Assembly (NCBI GenBank): GCA_946615905.1
Contig: CAMOIE010000019.1
Location: forward strand, 1-60,534
DNA from: an uncultured Treponema sp.
GTDB lineage: Bacteria; Spirochaetota; Spirochaetia; Treponematales; Treponemataceae
DNA: 60,534 bases
Direction: 5' to 3'
Shown: in pieces, positions 33,433 to 43,137 of the stretch
Layout: each line of letters begins with the position of its first letter
How positions within the stretch are numbered: position 1 is the stretch's first letter
Translations under genes and position numbers: made by a program
Notes under the pieces: model-generated
The model's input: only the letters and a program-made list of their open reading frames with translations
The model's database searches: none
What the model was told of the DNA's origin: nothing

Positions 33433-36400
33433 ATAACTTGAAGAGCCGGAGACTTTTCGCGCATAGGCTAGAACCGCATTATTCGTTCCGTTGGCGTAAA
33501 CCTGACCGTAGTTCGTCGAAGAATAACTGTTTGGCGTGTGCTTATAGTAAGAGCTGCCGACAGTTCCGCTCGGTTGTGAGAGCTTTCCGTTAGAGTCTTT
33601 CCAAACGCCAGAAGAAATCTTTCCTTGCGGAATAGTAGATGTTGTCGGAACAAGGCTGACTTCCCACTTGCCCGTAAAGTAGTCGCTTGAGGCACCCTCA
33701 CTTACGGATGATGAAACACCGCCCGGCAAGTATGCGAATTTCGGCTTCTGCTGAGACATTGAGAAGTAGCTGATATATGGGACAGGTTTGTTTGTCTCTG
33801 TGTCGATGGCAACATCAAGCGTGATGTCCGTTCCTACGATGTCAGCGGAGTCAACAATACAAGTCTGCGTTGTGCCTGTTACACTGCTCTTGTAAGCGTA
33901 GAGGAGGTTTCCGCTTGTGCCGTTGTAGCCCGCCATGTGGATTCCGCCATTCTGGTCAACCGCAACCTGACAGTATTCTCCGCCGGTGAATATTGACTCA
34001 GGAGCTGACCAGCCCTGACTTGTCCACGCATCGGCCGATGACCAGTTGTCAACCGTCTCCGTAAGATTGCTGGTAGGATTCTTCCAAGTTGTGTTTCCGT
34101 TCCAGTGCCCCGGATTGATTTTTGAGGTCGGAGAGGAATTGTATGAGTAGAGCATTTTGTTGCTGTAAGAATCGTACCAGACGATGACGAGTTTTTCGCC
34201 TCCCGCCGTGTTTGAAGGAACAACTCCGAGACAGACATATTCGCCGGAAGCCGCGCCTGAACGGTTTTTGTCCGCGACAACGTAAACCTGTTTTGCGTTG
34301 TCGTTGTAATGCTTAGGCGCATTGGCATTCTCTGTTGTTTGGAACATTCCAAACGCTTCATGCCCCGTAGAAGTTTCTGAAAGAGAGCCGTATTTGAGAC
34401 GGATTTCGTCATTCAGGCGGTCATAATAGGCCAAGTAGACATCTGTCGTTGAATTAGCTCCCGGATGGGTGACAAGACTCGGAGAGCGGAATCCCTCCGT
34501 ATCAAAGTCAATGTCTGTATTTGTATCGCTATTCAAGCGTCCGATTGCACCAATACGGATACTATTAGAGCCATAGTAGGTGCTGTAACGCCTATTGGTT
34601 CCAGTACTGTTAAAACCTTTTCCCCATTGTGAAGACATAAGAACGAATTTATCCGCCTCAGAAGAGTTCGTGTCTCCGCCGTTCACAGTCGCAAAGGCTT
34701 TTCCGTTTGAGGTAAACGTAAGTCCAATTCCGTCCATCTCATCGAAAGATGCCGTTGAATATATGTAAGAATATCCATCGTTGTACATGTCGAAGTAAAG
34801 CGGGCCGTCAGCAAAGGCGAAGCCCAACTGACCGTCAGTTTTGCCCGGAACAATCTTCATTACAGGCAACTTAACCTTGCCGCTAATCGGCACGACAGCT
34901 GAAGAGTTGAACTGCCATACGTCGATGTAGAGCAAGTCAGTGAGGTTATTGTTGTTAGAATTATTGGGCTGGCGGTTGTAGTAGTTTGCGTAAATCGTCC
35001 CCTTGTCCTTTTCTGTTGTTGAAGAAGTCAAAGTCGTAACATAATCACCCATCGCCTCGTCGTTGTTCAGGTTGTTGAGTGTCTTGCAAGAGCCGTTGGT
35101 GAACTCAATCTCGCCGCTTGAGAGCGTTGAAGGAATCGTAAAGTCGAGAACATCATAATATTCGCTCGTCGTAGAAGATGCAGACATGTCGCCAGAAGTT
35201 GAGTAATATGCATTGGTCAAGTTAAAGCCGTAGACTTTAACCTTTTCATAAGAAGTATTCATGCTACCGTCCGTAGTTGAGTCTGCATGGGTGTAAACTG
35301 GATAGTGTCCCAAAGCCGTGCGTGAGTATTTCGTCGGGTCATTTGAATTGAGAGAATCCAAAGAGGTTCCGATTCTGACGACATAAGGCACAACGTCAAT
35401 TCTGTAATAAGGCTTGAATGTCGCCGCGACGGCGGTTCCACCCTCGGTGTAAACTGGAACTGCAGCATTTTCAGCGACTGTCTCGCTTGCACTCGTTGAA
35501 AGAGAGCTGATATTTCCTCCCTTGTCGACTGCGAAAATACGAACCATTTTGTCCGTGCCGACAATGCCAGTCAGTTTTGCAGAATCCCAGTCAACCTGCC
35601 AGCTTGCAGAGTGCCCGTACATGGTCAGGTAATTGTTGATTACAGATGAGTGCCAGCCGTCACCGTCATCTTCCATAGAGCCGTATGTCGTCCAGTCACC
35701 TGAGAAGTCTGCGATTTTATAGAAGGTCGCTCCGCCTTCCGTCTTTGTTTTATCGTCACCCGCATTGCCAGTAAACGTAAAGTTACCAGTAGTTCCATCT
35801 TTCGCGACGATTGCCATGTAGAGAGCGGTAATTCGTTGGTCATCGTAGGCGATTCCATGGAAGGAAATTTTTCCTGAAACCTTGGGGTCTTTGTCCATCT
35901 CGCCGGAAGTCTCAGTGAAGGGAGACGTCCATGTGTCCGAAATTGTCTCCAAGTCCTTCTCAAGCTCTATATGGCCGTTCTCCCTGCTGTTATTGTAGAG
36001 GGAATTGTTATTTGCGGAATTCCAGAAGAATGGATAGATTCCAGCGTGCGGCTTGTTTTTGTCCTGAACTGCTATATTGAATGCGACTTTTGCAGTTGCA
36101 GAAAGAGAGTCGGAGCCGGGAGTTGTTTCGTCAGCAGAATCCCAAAGTTTTACAATGAATTCCGCCCCGCCATTACCGATTCCGGCCAAAATTTCATTGC
36201 CAACTCCGGCAGAAGAATCGATGGCAAGAGGAATAGCGTAGACTTTTGTATTAAAGGTCGTCTTGTCAACAGTAATAGAAGACTCTTCATGGGAATCAAA
36301 TTTTATCAATCCCTTGGTTGCAGTTTGACTTCCGACTGTGTAAGAATCGCTTGCAGCGGTCGCATTTTTTGATGTCCACTGGTAGTACATATCGCCGTTT

Positions 36401-39400
36401 CCACCGGTAATCTCAAAGCGCATCTGGGAATCAGCTTTGGCGATAAATTTTGAGTATGCGGAATTGCTTGAGTTTCCAAGAGCGTTTACTTTCGCCTCGG
36501 ATACGCCCATCCAGCCGCGGATGGGGTCTTCTTCCAAAGTTGAGTATCTTGAAATTTCGTTGATTGAACCGTTGCTGCCGTCTGTAAAGTTACCGTCGCC
36601 AGACAAGTCAGTTGCCAAATAAATTTGGGCGATTCTTGGTCTGTTGTTCGTTACGAAAGTCGCTTCTGACTTCAAGTCGGAAACGTTACCCGCCTTGTCA
36701 GTAGCCAGATAATTTACAAAGAGGGGGCCATCTGGAATCACGCTTGAGTCAAATCCGAGAACCCAGTCATCATCCTCAATATGGTCATAAATGTCATCGC
36801 CATCGTCATTAGAACCCAAAACGCCGTTAGTCAAAGTCTCCGTTTTTGCGTTGTCCACGACCATGGCGTAGATTACATCCACGCTTGTTGACCGAGTTGT
36901 GTCAGCCGGTGTAAATGAGATTTCACTGCCACTTACAGATGAGACAGTCCTGTAAATTCCTGCCAGTTTGATTATGCTGCCCTTAGTGATGTATGGATCT
37001 TCGGCAGGTAAAATCAGGCTGTCGTCTTCATCCCTTGTGCATGAATAAGTTCTGTAAGGAAGTCCGTTGTTCGTTACCTTGCTTGAGTCGATTTTTACGT
37101 TCGTACCATCGACTGTGATTTCTTTTACATTCCATGCGCCAGATGAATAATAAGGCTGATAGATTGTGTCGCTAGCAGATGAACGCTTGCGCTGCAAGTA
37201 AACAGCCGCAAAAGAAAGGCCGGAACCGCTTTCTGTCACAGATGATTTTATTGAGAAGGATAAATTACTCTGCTCAATTGTAGTCGTGGAGCCATCAGCA
37301 GATTCCAAGCCGATTTTCGTTCCGCTAGAATTTGTGATTATCTTTTGCTCAGGGGCGGTATTGTCGAATTTAAATGAAATATCCTTATAGGACGTTCTAA
37401 CCGGGTCAGAGTTGTCCGTGACAAAAATCTGAGAAGTCAGGGAACCGGTTCCCACCGTAGAGATTTTTACTTTCGCCTCAAGATAATTATTATGGCTTCC
37501 GTCCGTTGAAGCAGTAGCATCGCCTAAGTCAAAAGAATCAACCGTGGCAGTTCCTTCGACAAGGGTCGCAGACTCAACATAAGTTTTGTCGCTTGCGATG
37601 TCTATTCCGTTTGTGTCCTCAAGTGAGAATGTAAGCCACCAAGTGCCGGAAATCCACATGCCATCGGTATATGTCTGTTTAGAAATAATATCTCCTGAAC
37701 CCGCATCGTTCTCCACATAGCGAACCAAAGTCAGGGCTTTTGCCGAGCCGATTTTTGGCGTGTCCTGGTCAACCTTAATGTAATACCAATCAGACTTTGC
37801 GCCGAGCAAGCCATTGTTGTCTTCCGCCCAAACACGGAAACGGAGCAAGTCGAGTTCAGACCCCGCAGGAACAAGATCTCCACTCTTGAAAGAATAATTC
37901 CAGCTTGAAGAGCCGTTCACAGTCACGTCAGAATAGCCGGAAGCGTCAGCATAAGTGTTAGAGTCGGTCTGCTTTTGAATCTGAATGTGGACAGCCTGGA
38001 CGCTAACATTGTCTGTCGCAGAACCGTAAATATTTATCGTTCCGCCCAAAATATTTCTTACCGCTTCTTTTGAGGAAGGGGTCGTTACAGTTACGGAAGG
38101 TCTGTCGCCGTCAGGGTCAACGTTGAGAACATAATCTGTCACATAGCCGATGTTTCCAGCAGAGTCCTCAAGACGGAGGTAAATCGGCAGGGCGTAGATT
38201 CCTTCTGAGATTTCAGTTCCGTAAGTCACGCTTTCAGAGCCGCCCTGAGGATAGTTGTACCAAGTTGCATTTCCGTCAGAGTCAATTTCTGAATGGAAAT
38301 ACCTTAGTCCAGGCTGACAATAAACAGAACTTGTTTCAGTTGCAGTAAAGGGAATCGACCAAGAAACAGTTCCCGTCAGTTCTGTCCAAGAAACGGAGGA
38401 GCTTTCCGCATAAGTTGAATTTGAATTCCATGCCGCAACATCGTTGTTTGAAGGAATATAGAATTTTACGCTCTTTACGCCGGATGAGTCATCGCCATCG
38501 CTTGTGACTCCCCGCATTTCGACAGAGCCTGTCACCTGGGTTCCGCTTGCAGGATACAAAGAAGAGGCTGTCGGTGCCTTGTTGTCAACGATTACATCAC
38601 GGGAGAAGGTCTGGCTTGAGGAGTTTTTGTCGGTTGAGACAACTTTGATTGACTCAAGCGCACTAATCTTTCCTGTAGGAACGTCCAAGGTGGCAGTCCA
38701 ATAATCCCAGCCGGCAGTATCGACAGAAAGATCGTTGCCGGAATTATCCTTATAGGTGAGAATCGCAGGAGCGGACTCATTAAGGGCGTCAATAGGGTCA
38801 GAATCACCAAAACTTGCGGTAACGCCTTGGATGCCGGAAGTGTCCTTTGTCAGAATGTGAAGTTTTATGGTCTTTTTGGCTGTTGCCGTTGAGTTTCCAT
38901 AGACTGTTCCGTTAGAAAGGGCCTTGCGATTTCCGTCATAATCGACCAAAACCGTACTGATTTCAGGCGGATTCGTGTCCAAAGTGAACTGGGCATAAGT
39001 TGAGCTGTCATCAGGATCAGTTGAATATGATGCTCCACGGACTTTCGGCTGAGTCAAAGTTGACAAAGAGCCTTTATTTGAGGTAAATGTCGTTCCCGCC
39101 GCATCCTTGACCTTAAAAAGCAGGGTCTTGAGTGCTTCCACCGCCGTTGACTGGTCAGTGTTTTGCAAAACGTAAGTCCAAGAGCCGTTCTGATAAGTCG
39201 TCGGAAGATTCCAAGTCTCCCCGTTGTTTTCTGAAATCTGGAAATCGCCATTTGCAACAGTACCATCATCGTCCGTTACAGACCCGTAAACAGTCGTGAC
39301 GGTCAAAGTTCCGCCGGAAGACTTTACGTTTGAAAGAGAAATTACAGGCCGGTCAGCATCCAAGTCGACAGTATAGGCAAAATAATTCGCCCCCGTTCCT

Positions 39401-42400
39401 TCTTTGTATGAATAGGTTCTTGTCAATGTGGAGCCGGAAATAGTGTCCTTATAGATGTTGCAGTTGCCAGCCGTGTCAGTTACAACAGGAACCAGGTATA
39501 TCTGCTTTTTAGGAGCAGACTCTGAAAGTCCGGCAGCTGTATTCACATCAAATTCTTCAAAATTCCATGAGTAAATTTTTGAGATATCTTCGACAGACCC
39601 GATTGCCGTCAAATTGTCAATCGTTATTGATGAAGTCGGTTTTACAAGAGAATAGTAAAGTGTAAATGCGGCCGGTTCCGCCCCGCTTGAGGTGACTTTT
39701 CCGCTAATGTCTATGTTGCCGTTCAGAGAGTCAGACGGCAAGACAGAAGAAGTTTCGTGGGTCAAAACCGTAGAAATTGCAGCATCAGGGGCAGTAACAT
39801 CCTTTGACAAGGTAAATACAGATGATGATGAAACGTTGCCCGCCAAGTCAGAAATTGAGGCCGTCACCGGATATGACCTGCCGTCTTCGAGAGTTGACAA
39901 TATGTCGGCACCGATTTCAACTGACCATGTTACTGATGTCGAAACCGAAGCCAAGGGGGCTACAAGAGACCTGCCGTTTACAGAAATCGTCACGGAAGAA
40001 ACCCCAGAAGCATTGTCGGTCGCGGTTCCAGAAACAGTTACAGGGCTGACTCCGTTCGTGTACTGCTGACCGCTCTTGTTTGAGGACAAAATAGGACTTT
40101 CAGTATCAACGTTGAGAGAGTATGCAGGAATTGAATTGTTCCATGTGATATTTTCCCCAGCGGAAGAATTATTGTAGTCTTTTGCGTAAAGTGAATCCAA
40201 GCCAGCGTTTCCAACTTTATCCACCGCGACAAGGGCCAAATAGTTGTTGCCGATGGTCAAGCCTGTGATCGTCGTCTTATAAGAAGAATCTACGTTGGCA
40301 AAGACTTTGGCTCCGCTTGAATTCGTGTATGAAACCCTGCGGGTAATAGGCTCGTTGAGAGGGGCAAATTTTCCATCAGCCTGACCAGCGTAGTCCGAAA
40401 GGAAGGCAGAAAGGTCATCTGAAGTCGGCAGAGTCGGATAAGACTTATAGTAAATCATGGCAAGACCGGAACCATCCTCTTTCCAGTCACCGCGAATTGT
40501 GATCGTCTGGCTGTTACCCCAAGTTCCGACATGGTACTTGCCACCGACATCCTTATCAGCAGCATCGTCCCATGTAAGGCCAGCGGCAGTCAATTCCTCG
40601 CTTTCATTGTCGCTTGTGCCCATGCGGAAAACCATGTCCTTGCCGTTTTTGTCAAAAGCATGTTTTGCAGTCGGGACAGTTGTGTCGAATTTCAAGTAGA
40701 CAGTTGACTCGCCAGTGTTTCCGGCAGAATCCTTTGTAGTCACGGTGAGGCTCGCATCATAGTCGCCAGACTGAGTGGCAAAGGTCGCCAAGTCGCTGCC
40801 AGTAATCGTAAAGCTCCAAGTCATGTCGTCATTAACATCAGCAAGTGGGGTTAGAACTTTAGAGGCAGCCCCGTTTAGGACGAAGGTCGTTGAGTCGAGC
40901 GTGTAGTTGTCAGTTGAGACTCCAGAAAGGGTAAAGTTGTAGGCCGCAGAATTGTTGACGTAGTAAAGAGTTTCCGCCTTGCCGCCGATCATTACTGTCG
41001 AAGCTGAAACACCCTCCGACGCTTTTGTCTCGTCAGAAACCTTGTAGCCTTCCAAAGACATGTTTTTGATTGACGGACTTGCAGTGTCAACGTAAATCTT
41101 GCGGGTTGTTGAGGTCGTTCCGCCGGAATTTGTAGCCGTTACAGTCAGCGTGACAGAATAAAGACCTTCTTCTGTGAAAATACTTGAGCGGGCTGTTGGA
41201 ATTGTTACCTTGCCCGTGTATGAATGTTCTCCGCCAGAGGATGTCTTTGTCGCAGAGGTCAAAAGTTCATCATGGAAATTCTCAGAAGCACTAGACCCGT
41301 TTTTCTTAATTGCGATGTCAGAATAGAAGTCAGAAAGCTCGGTCTTGGAACTTATAGCTTTAATTTCCCATGCAAAATTGCCAGAGCAGAAGTCGTCTTT
41401 TGAAACAACAGCAAAATCCTCTTTACCGGAAGTAATTTCGACAGTCGGGGCTTCCGCATTGATTTTTGCATAGAAGCCGTAGCCAAAGTCCGAGGCAGAA
41501 GCTATTTCATTTTTTGCAATATCATGGCCTTCAACCGAGAAGGCATAATAGTGACCGCCCTTGAACACAGAGGATTCAATTTTGCTTTCCACGGCCAAAG
41601 ATGAGTTGCTTGCTCCAGCCGTAGTCTTAGTATAGTGATAAGTTGCCGGGTCGCCATTAATTGCAGTCAAGGCAGCTGAGTCAGATAAGTCTGGGTTCAT
41701 TAATTTTGCGTATGCAAGGGCAACGCTTTCGTTCCATGTCCACAAGACATATTTTGTGGCCGGATTTGCCAAATCATAATAGTAGACTGTAATCGTGCTT
41801 GTATCGAGATTCTTGTTGTCAAGTCCGGGTGAAAGAGTCAAGTTGAGCGGATTGCCGTCATAATAATTCGTGTAATAGAAAGAGTCTGACGAATTGAGTG
41901 TGCCACTGCCAGACGAGGCCTTGCCCAAACCAAATCCTCCGATTGCATAAGTCGGGTTGTTGTTGGGGTTCATTGAGAATTTCGGATAAACCGGAGTAGG
42001 ATTTCCAGAAACGTCAGTCGTGGAGGTATTGCTTGTGTACTGGGTGATTGAAGTTTCCGCCACAGAGATTGTTTTTGCACCATCAAGAATGTCTTGAAGG
42101 GTATAAGCTCCGTCAGAATCCGTAAAAGTGGAGTCCGCAGAATAATCAGATGATGTTTTATTAAGATAATTGCGCAAAGTCGTTACGGTAAAAGACGGGG
42201 CCTCCGCAAAACTTGAGTCAATTAAATTTGAGAGGACTTTTGTTCCCCGGTAGAAAACCTTTGTGGCATTTCCCTTGCCGCTTGCACCGCTTCCAGGACT
42301 TGTATAATTGCGTGCCCCATCATACGCAGTTACCGTAAAATAATGGACTACAGTTCCAGCCGAGGCTGGATTTTGCATATTCGTAGCCCCGTAGAGAGCC

Positions 42401-43113
42401 AGATAATTTTTTTCTTCGTTTGTAGCCGGCTCTTCGGTTGCATAATATTCGGCGATTGACAGAGGACTTGCAGAAGTCATGTCCGTAATGTTTGAAAAAG
42501 AGCTTTCGCAAGCAAAAGTTCCGTCTTCGTTGTAAAAATCAACTACAAGAGAGTCAATTTTGCTGTTAGTCTGCTCGCTGAATGTTCCTGTAAGCTGGAC
42601 TTTACGACCGAAGGCTTCCGCTGTATCAGAACCGACTGACACCGGATTGGTGATTACGAGAACTGGAGGGGTATTGTCAATCGTAAAGGCACGGGAAGAA
42701 GTTCCAGAAGAATGTCCGGCCTCATCCCTTGCAGTTACGCTGATTTCATAATTTCCATCAGGATATTTCCACCCATTGTAACCGGAGCCTTCTGAATATG
42801 AGTTCAATGAAACTGACCAAGAACCTCCGGCAACCGTAGCTGACTTCGTTTCCAAAAGTGCCCCGGAATCAGTATTTTTTACCGAGACTGAGACTGCCGT
42901 AACATCTTTGTCATCGGCACAAGTACCGGCAAAAGTGAAAGTTCCCATGATTGCGGCAGAAGACGGCGGATAAGAAATAGTAACTGTAGGAGCATCCGTA
43001 TCAACAGATTCACCCAAACCAACTTCACAAGAAATTGCGGAAAACAAAACCGCCAAAGTAACAAAAATATTAAAAAACCTTTTCATAATACTGACAACTT
43101 TTATAAATAACAT
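33409..43113 (-). CDS. Giant Ig-repeat surface lipoprotein
   Basis: 3,234 residues in one unbroken frame of 9.7 kb. A lipoprotein signal (MLFIKVVSIMKRFFNIF..FSAISC) is lipidated near C29. The start at 43113 has GGGGGAAGAGG just upstream; M10 (43086) is an alternative. About a dozen Ig-like modules of 90-150 residues follow, each opened by a linker such as VDTDAPTVTI, VDTASPSIKN, FDTTVPTAK, VDTESPILS, LDTNPPEIS, VDNKAPTAS, VDPDGDRPSV or FDNTAPEQK. An EF-hand-like loop (TDLSGDGNFTDG) lies near residue 2170. The last ~360 residues have repeats of the form VYLAYYDRLNDEIRLKYGS, VIVWYDSYSNKMLYSY, GIHMAGYNGTSGNLLYAY and PYISYFSMSQQKPKFAY, suggesting a beta-propeller. It follows the Ig-repeat barrel gene after 24 bases. 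Adhesin or surface fibre is my inference. Confidence 0.82.
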   Translation of the reverse strand: MLFIKVVSIMKRFFNIFVTLAVLFSAISCEVGLGESVDTDAPTVTISYPPSSAAIMGTFTFAGTCADDKDVTAVSVSVKNTDSGALLETKSATVAGGSWSVSLNSYSEGSGYNGWKYPDGNYEISVTARDEAGHSSGTSSRAFTIDNTPPVLVITNPVSVGSDTAEAFGRKVQLTGTFSEQTNSKIDSLVVDFYNEDGTFACESSFSNITDMTSASPLSIAEYYATEEPATNEEKNYLALYGATNMQNPASAGTVVHYFTVTAYDGARNYTSPGSGASGKGNATKVFYRGTKVLSNLIDSSFAEAPSFTVTTLRNYLNKTSSDYSADSTFTDSDGAYTLQDILDGAKTISVAETSITQYTSNTSTTDVSGNPTPVYPKFSMNPNNNPTYAIGGFGLGKASSGSGTLNSSDSFYYTNYYDGNPLNLTLSPGLDNKNLDTSTITVYYYDLANPATKYVLWTWNESVALAYAKLMNPDLSDSAALTAINGDPATYHYTKTTAGASNSSLAVESKIESSVFKGGHYYAFSVEGHDIAKNEIASASDFGYGFYAKINAEAPTVEITSGKEDFAVVSKDDFCSGNFAWEIKAISSKTELSDFYSDIAIKKNGSSASENFHDELLTSATKTSSGGEHSYTGKVTIPTARSSIFTEEGLYSVTLTVTATNSGGTTSTTRKIYVDTASPSIKNMSLEGYKVSDETKASEGVSASTVMIGGKAETLYYVNNSAAYNFTLSGVSTDNYTLDSTTFVLNGAASKVLTPLADVNDDMTWSFTITGSDLATFATQSGDYDASLTVTTKDSAGNTGESTVYLKFDTTVPTAKHAFDKNGKDMVFRMGTSDNESEELTAAGLTWDDAADKDVGGKYHVGTWGNSQTITIRGDWKEDGSGLAMIYYKSYPTLPTSDDLSAFLSDYAGQADGKFAPLNEPITRRVSYTNSSGAKVFANVDSSYKTTITGLTIGNNYLALVAVDKVGNAGLDSLYAKDYNNSSAGENITWNNSIPAYSLNVDTESPILSSNKSGQQYTNGVSPVTVSGTATDNASGVSSVTISVNGRSLVAPLASVSTSVTWSVEIGADILSTLEDGRSYPVTASISDLAGNVSSSSVFTLSKDVTAPDAAISTVLTHETSSVLPSDSLNGNIDISGKVTSSGAEPAAFTLYYSLVKPTSSITIDNLTAIGSVEDISKIYSWNFEEFDVNTAAGLSESAPKKQIYLVPVVTDTAGNCNIYKDTISGSTLTRTYSYKEGTGANYFAYTVDLDADRPVISLSNVKSSGGTLTVTTVYGSVTDDDGTVANGDFQISENNGETWNLPTTYQNGSWTYVLQNTDQSTAVEALKTLLFKVKDAAGTTFTSNKGSLSTLTQPKVRGASYSTDPDDSSTYAQFTLDTNPPEISTVLVDYDGNRKALSNGTVYGNSTATAKKTIKLHILTKDTSGIQGVTASFGDSDPIDALNESAPAILTYKDNSGNDLSVDTAGWDYWTATLDVPTGKISALESIKVVSTDKNSSSQTFSRDVIVDNKAPTASSLYPASGTQVTGSVEMRGVTSDGDDSSGVKSVKFYIPSNNDVAAWNSNSTYAESSSVSWTELTGTVSWSIPFTATETSSVYCQPGLRYFHSEIDSDGNATWYNYPQGGSESVTYGTEISEGIYALPIYLRLEDSAGNIGYVTDYVLNVDPDGDRPSVTVTTPSSKEAVRNILGGTINIYGSATDNVSVQAVHIQIQKQTDSNTYADASGYSDVTVNGSSSWNYSFKSGDLVPAGSELDLLRFRVWAEDNNGLLGAKSDWYYIKVDQDTPKIGSAKALTLVRYVENDAGSGDIISKQTYTDGMWISGTWWLTFSLEDTNGIDIASDKTYVESATLVEGTATVDSFDLGDATASTDGSHNNYLEAKVKISTVGTGSLTSQIFVTDNSDPVRTSYKDISFKFDNTAPEQKIITNSSGTKIGLESADGSTTTIEQSNLSFSIKSSVTESGSGLSFAAVYLQRKRSSASDTIYQPYYSSGAWNVKEITVDGTNVKIDSSKVTNNGLPYRTYSCTRDEDDSLILPAEDPYITKGSIIKLAGIYRTVSSVSGSEISFTPADTTRSTSVDVIYAMVVDNAKTETLTNGVLGSNDDGDDIYDHIEDDDWVLGFDSSVIPDGPLFVNYLATDKAGNVSDLKSEATFVTNNRPRIAQIYLATDLSGDGNFTDGSNGSINEISRYSTLEEDPIRGWMGVSEAKVNALGNSSNSAYSKFIAKADSQMRFEITGGNGDMYYQWTSKNATAASDSYTVGSQTATKGLIKFDSHEESSITVDKTTFNTKVYAIPLAIDSSAGVGNEILAGIGNGGAEFIVKLWDSADETTPGSDSLSATAKVAFNIAVQDKNKPHAGIYPFFWNSANNNSLYNNSRENGHIELEKDLETISDTWTSPFTETSGEMDKDPKVSGKISFHGIAYDDQRITALYMAIVAKDGTTGNFTFTGNAGDDKTKTEGGATFYKIADFSGDWTTYGSMEDDGDGWHSSVINNYLTMYGHSASWQVDWDSAKLTGIVGTDKMVRIFAVDKGGNISSLSTSASETVAENAAVPVYTEGGTAVAATFKPYYRIDVVPYVVRIGTSLDSLNSNDPTKYSRTALGHYPVYTHADSTTDGSMNTSYEKVKVYGFNLTNAYYSTSGDMSASSTTSEYYDVLDFTIPSTLSSGEIEFTNGSCKTLNNLNNDEAMGDYVTTLTSSTTEKDKGTIYANYYNRQPNNSNNNNLTDLLYIDVWQFNSSAVVPISGKVKLPVMKIVPGKTDGQLGFAFADGPLYFDMYNDGYSYIYSTASFDEMDGIGLTFTSNGKAFATVNGGDTNSSEADKFVLMSSQWGKGFNSTGTNRRYSTYYGSNSIRIGAIGRLNSDTNTDIDFDTEGFRSPSLVTHPGANSTTDVYLAYYDRLNDEIRLKYGSLSETSTGHEAFGMFQTTENANAPKHYNDNAKQVYVVADKNRSGAASGEYVCLGVVPSNTAGGEKLVIVWYDSYSNKMLYSYNSSPTSKINPGHWNGNTTWKNPTSNLTETVDNWSSADAWTSQGWSAPESIFTGGEYCQVAVDQNGGIHMAGYNGTSGNLLYAYKSSVTGTTQTCIVDSADIVGTDITLDVAIDTETNKPVPYISYFSMSQQKPKFAYLPGGVSSSVSEGASSDYFTGKWEVSLVPTTSTIPQGKISSGVWKDSNGKLSQPSGTVGSSYYKHTPNSYSSTNYGQVYANGTNNAVLAYARKVSGSSSYIETAQKK

Positions 43114-43137
43114 AAGCCTCTTCCCCCGTTAGAAGTG

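Noticed and set aside
35971..36372. Plus-strand frames inside the giant surface gene
   Set aside because: They are antisense frames of a long repeat-rich gene with no start signals of their own.
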